Notes under the pieces: generated by a model
What the model was told of the DNA's origin: nothing
Databases searched by the model: none
The model's input: the letters and a program-made list of their open reading frames with translations, nothing else
Part shown: in pieces, positions 62,403 to 64,000 of the stretch
Position numbering within the stretch: the stretch's first letter is position 1
Layout of the letters: each line of letters begins with the position of its first letter
NCBI GenBank assembly: GCA_050330095.1
Contig: JBHJOC010000040.1
Location: 20,757 to 84,756, forward strand
Reading direction: 5' to 3'
Source of the DNA: JBCBWG01 sp036804185
GTDB lineage: Bacteria > Pseudomonadota > Alphaproteobacteria > Rhizobiales > Hyphomicrobiaceae
Length of the DNA: 64,000 nt
Made by a program: the position numbers and the translations under genes

Positions 62403-63427
62403 ATCGCAACCCAAAGTTGGTAGCCGAGACCCGAAAGCACGGCGCCGACCAGAGCTACGGCGATGTACGTTGCGAAGATCGGCGGGCGCATGATGGCCCA
62501 GACCGCCATCGCGGCCGGGATCGAGGTCACGCCGCCTCCGACGAGGAACGCCATGCCTGCTCCAGGCGCCATGCCCTGGCGCATGAGCTCACCGACGAGC
62601 GGCAAGGCGGCCGCGCCGTTCAAGTACGCCGGCACCCCCGCAAGGGTTGCAAGCGCGATCGTCTCAATACCAGAGCCCCCGAGATGGCTTGCGATGAGTC
62701 CTGCCGGAATGTAGCGCACCATGAGGCTTTCGAGGACAAAGGCGAGCAGCAGCATTTTCCCAAGGAACAGCCCCGTCTTCAGAAACGTATCACGCGCCTT
62801 CTCGATCCGCGCGGGCTCGCTCCAGAATTGCCAAACCACGTCCTTCGGGTTGCGCACCTTGGCCGCACCGCAGCCGCCATTCCCAACACCCTCACGCAGC
62901 GGCTCACCAAGCCAACCGAGCGCAACGAGTGCCATCGCGACAAAGCCTGCGAGCAGTCCCATGCCGACCGCAATGACTGTCTTGGCGACAGCGAAATCGA
63001 AACCAAGTGTTCCTGCTGTCAGCGCGAACATGGCCGGATCCATGATCGGCGACGCCATGCAGAAGGCCAGCACGGGTGCGAGGGGCACGCCCATGAACAA
63101 GAGCGCGGCAATCACCGGAATGACGCCGCAAGAACAGAATGGGGAAAGCGCACCGACAAGCGAGGCCGCCACGACGCCGCCGGTCGCGCGCCCTTGGAAT
63201 GCCTTGCCGATCAGGTTGTCGGCCCCGGAAGCGTTGGCATAGGCCGCGATGGCGATAGAAGCGAAGAAGAAGGGTGCGATCTTGATGACAGCGTTGGCAA
63301 CAAACGTCAGGGTCGTGCCGAATTGGGCCGGATCGGTGACGGCGAGCGCCGCCAGGATTAATCCGATCAGCAGTAGTACGGCATCGACACTCACGCGACG
63401 CCCTGCGGGCAACTGAAGGATTGTCAT
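62399..63427 (-). CDS. DUF318/ArsP-type permease
   Basis: The 342-residue product has about eight to ten membrane helices. The family motif SPFCSCGVIPVIAALLFMG is near residues 95-113, and MASPIMDPAMFALTAG follows. Members of this DUF318 group include ArsP, which exports trivalent organoarsenicals. It lies 65 bases downstream of an ArsR regulator and is coupled to the transglutaminase-like gene. Metalloid transport is inferred from this context. Confidence 0.87.
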   Translation of the reverse strand: MTILQLPAGRRVSVDAVLLLIGLILAALAVTDPAQFGTTLTFVANAVIKIAPFFFASIAIAAYANASGADNLIGKAFQGRATGGVVAASLVGALSPFCSCGVIPVIAALLFMGVPLAPVLAFCMASPIMDPAMFALTAGTLGFDFAVAKTVIAVGMGLLAGFVAMALVALGWLGEPLREGVGNGGCGAAKVRNPKDVVWQFWSEPARIEKARDTFLKTGLFLGKMLLLAFVLESLMVRYIPAGLIASHLGGSGIETIALATLAGVPAYLNGAAALPLVGELMRQGMAPGAGMAFLVGGGVTSIPAAMAVWAIMRPPIFATYIAVALVGAVLSGLGYQLWVAI

Positions 63428-63431
63428 TCGC

Positions 63432-63452
63432 TTTCTCCAGAAATATCGAAAT
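63432..63452. promoter_or_regulatory. Second operator-like site before the permease
   Basis: TTTCTCCAGAAATATCGAAAT lies directly before the permease ATG. On the minus strand it contains ATTTCGA and TTTCTGG, the half-site sequence seen upstream of the ArsR gene. It could be a weaker ArsR site or a chance AT-rich stretch. Confidence 0.3.
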
Positions 63453-63491
63453 TTTACGCGATTTGTGTCCTGTCGTTCCTCTGCGCGGAAC

Positions 63492-63830
63492 TCAGGCGGG
63501 CGTGACTTCCGCTCCGCACGCAGTCCTTTCCTGGCCTCGCACGTCCTCGTCGCGGCAGCACTCGTCAGCCAGGACGGAGACGAGTTCGCGCATGGCGTCG
63601 AAGTTCACAGAGCACAACAGCGTCGTTCCGCGCCGCTCCTGTGCCACAAGGCCGATCACGACCAGCTTGCTCAAGTGGTGCGACAGTGTCGAGGCCGCGA
63701 TATCGAGACGATCCTGAAGTTGCCCGACAGCAAGACCAGATTGTCCCGCCCTCACGAGGAGGCGGAAAATCGACAGTCGTGTCGGGTGTCCGAGCGCTTC
63801 AAGTTGTGCGGCGATGTGTTCGATGTCCAT
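63492..63830 (-). CDS. ArsR/SmtB-family metalloregulator
   Basis: The 112-residue product is a winged-helix repressor: EALGHPTRLSIFRLLVRAG at 11-29 and AASTLSHHLSKLVVIGLVAQ as recognition helix near 46-65, then a beta-wing RRGTTLLCSVN. Cysteines 91 and 92 (DECCRD) with Cys105 lie in the C-terminal helix region, similar in kind to As(III)-responsive ArsR proteins with C-terminal cysteine pairs; spacing differs. The ATG at 63830 is used, since the TTG upstream adds only two residues. It leads the permease-transglutaminase operon. Confidence 0.92.
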   Translation of the reverse strand: MDIEHIAAQLEALGHPTRLSIFRLLVRAGQSGLAVGQLQDRLDIAASTLSHHLSKLVVIGLVAQERRGTTLLCSVNFDAMRELVSVLADECCRDEDVRGQERTACGAEVTPA

Positions 63831-63871
63831 GGTCAAGACAGGTACGTCGAGCGCCGCACTGCGTCAACTGT

Positions 63872-63891
63872 ATTTCTGGAACTTTCGAAAT
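63872..63891. promoter_or_regulatory. Candidate ArsR operator
   Basis: ATTTCTGGAACTTTCGAAAT is an imperfect palindrome with ATTTC/GAAAT ends, 42 bases upstream of the ArsR ATG. A TTGACG (minus strand, 63868-63863) is next to it, so bound repressor would block a promoter here. Its sequence type fits ArsR-family operators. Confidence 0.45.
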
Positions 63892-63951
63892 AAATCAGAA
63901 GCGGTGTGGCCGGCTGTCGCGCAGTGGCAACGAGTGTTGCTTTTGCCACTC

Positions 63952-63992
63952 ACGCTTGGCAGGCGAGACTGCAGAAGGTGGGGACCAAGCGT
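63952..63992 (+). repeat. 41-bp ACGCTTGG...CCAAGCGT element (copy 2)
   Basis: It matches the reverse complement of 44184-44224 at 38 of 41 positions, including the perfect 8-bp ends. It lies beyond the ArsR operon at the right edge of the window, so its outer context is not visible. Confidence 0.75.
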
Positions 63993-64000
63993 TCGCGATC

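Noticed and set aside
1..64000. tRNA, rRNA, CRISPR, prophage, IS element or defence island
   Set aside because: I looked for T-arm/anticodon patterns, regular spaced repeats, and transposase, integrase or toxin-antitoxin genes and found none. The CPBP protease and the NYN protein could have hinted at defence, but they lie among housekeeping genes.

Overview
The window reads as ordinary chromosomal DNA of a GC-rich alphaproteobacterium, most likely of the Hyphomicrobiales. The strongest evidence is a circularly permuted, two-piece tmRNA gene (ssrA) next to an alpha-type sspB. Supporting signs are a phaA-phaB operon divergent from phaR, a tiny aa3-type cytochrome oxidase subunit IV gene ahead of a three-gene proton-translocating transhydrogenase, and an intergenic palindrome of the AGAGCA...TGCTCT type common in this order. 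No integrase, transposase, phage gene, plasmid gene, rRNA, tRNA or CRISPR array was found.

Layout. 1-3.8 kb: a truncated SAM methyltransferase divergent from glyoxalase II (gloB), then a NYN-domain protein. 4-7.6 kb: polyhydroxybutyrate precursor genes phbB and phaA, with regulator phaR divergent. 7.6-9.5 kb: a glycosyltransferase and a 2-hydroxyacid dehydrogenase. 9.6-13.2 kb: the transhydrogenase operon (coxIV-like, pntAA, pntAB, DUF2798, pntB). 13.8-17.4 kb: two small envelope proteins, thyA-folA and a CPBP protease. 17.6-19.8 kb: ssrA, sspB and an SDR oxidoreductase. 20-28 kb: tpiA, a periplasmic protein, secG and pyrG on the minus strand, then ppiD and trpE on the plus strand. 28-34 kb: ivd, an ICMT-like methyltransferase, a coiled-coil envelope protein, metY and a glycine-rich membrane protein. 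34-38 kb: a tightly packed operon of an ECHDC3-like crotonase, a VOC protein, a CoA-binding protein and a di-haem peroxidase, then a PaaI thioesterase. 38-45 kb: rplM-rpsI, argC, the htrA-cupin-rarA operon and rpsD. 45-51 kb: a TrmJ-type methyltransferase with an extra cysteine-rich N-terminus, an FkbM methyltransferase, trpS and murJ. 51-64 kb: two small DUF465 proteins, a TetR regulator, asd, a J-domain protein, aspS, rnd, a large protein of unknown function, corA, and an ArsR-permease-transglutaminase operon at the right edge.

How the genes work together. phaA and phbB make 3-hydroxybutyryl-CoA for storage polymer and phaR senses polymer. The transhydrogenase supplies NADPH. ThyA and DHFR form the dTMP/folate cycle. 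ssrA and sspB form a tag-and-deliver pair for rescue and ClpXP degradation of stalled nascent chains. The ArsR-permease operon looks like a metalloid-responsive efflux unit.

The least explained material lies between genes: a mosaic family of related palindromic repeats at about 9.5, 19.8-20.1, 24.1, 31.8, 44.0-44.3 and 63.95 kb, and a double palindrome at 47.2-47.4 kb. I found no clear new defence or mobile system. The best candidates for follow-up are the repeat family, the TrmJ fusion, the ECHDC3-like operon and the ArsR operon. Coordinates rest on reading the sequence by eye. Start codons were chosen from ribosome-binding sites, gene overlaps and family lengths.
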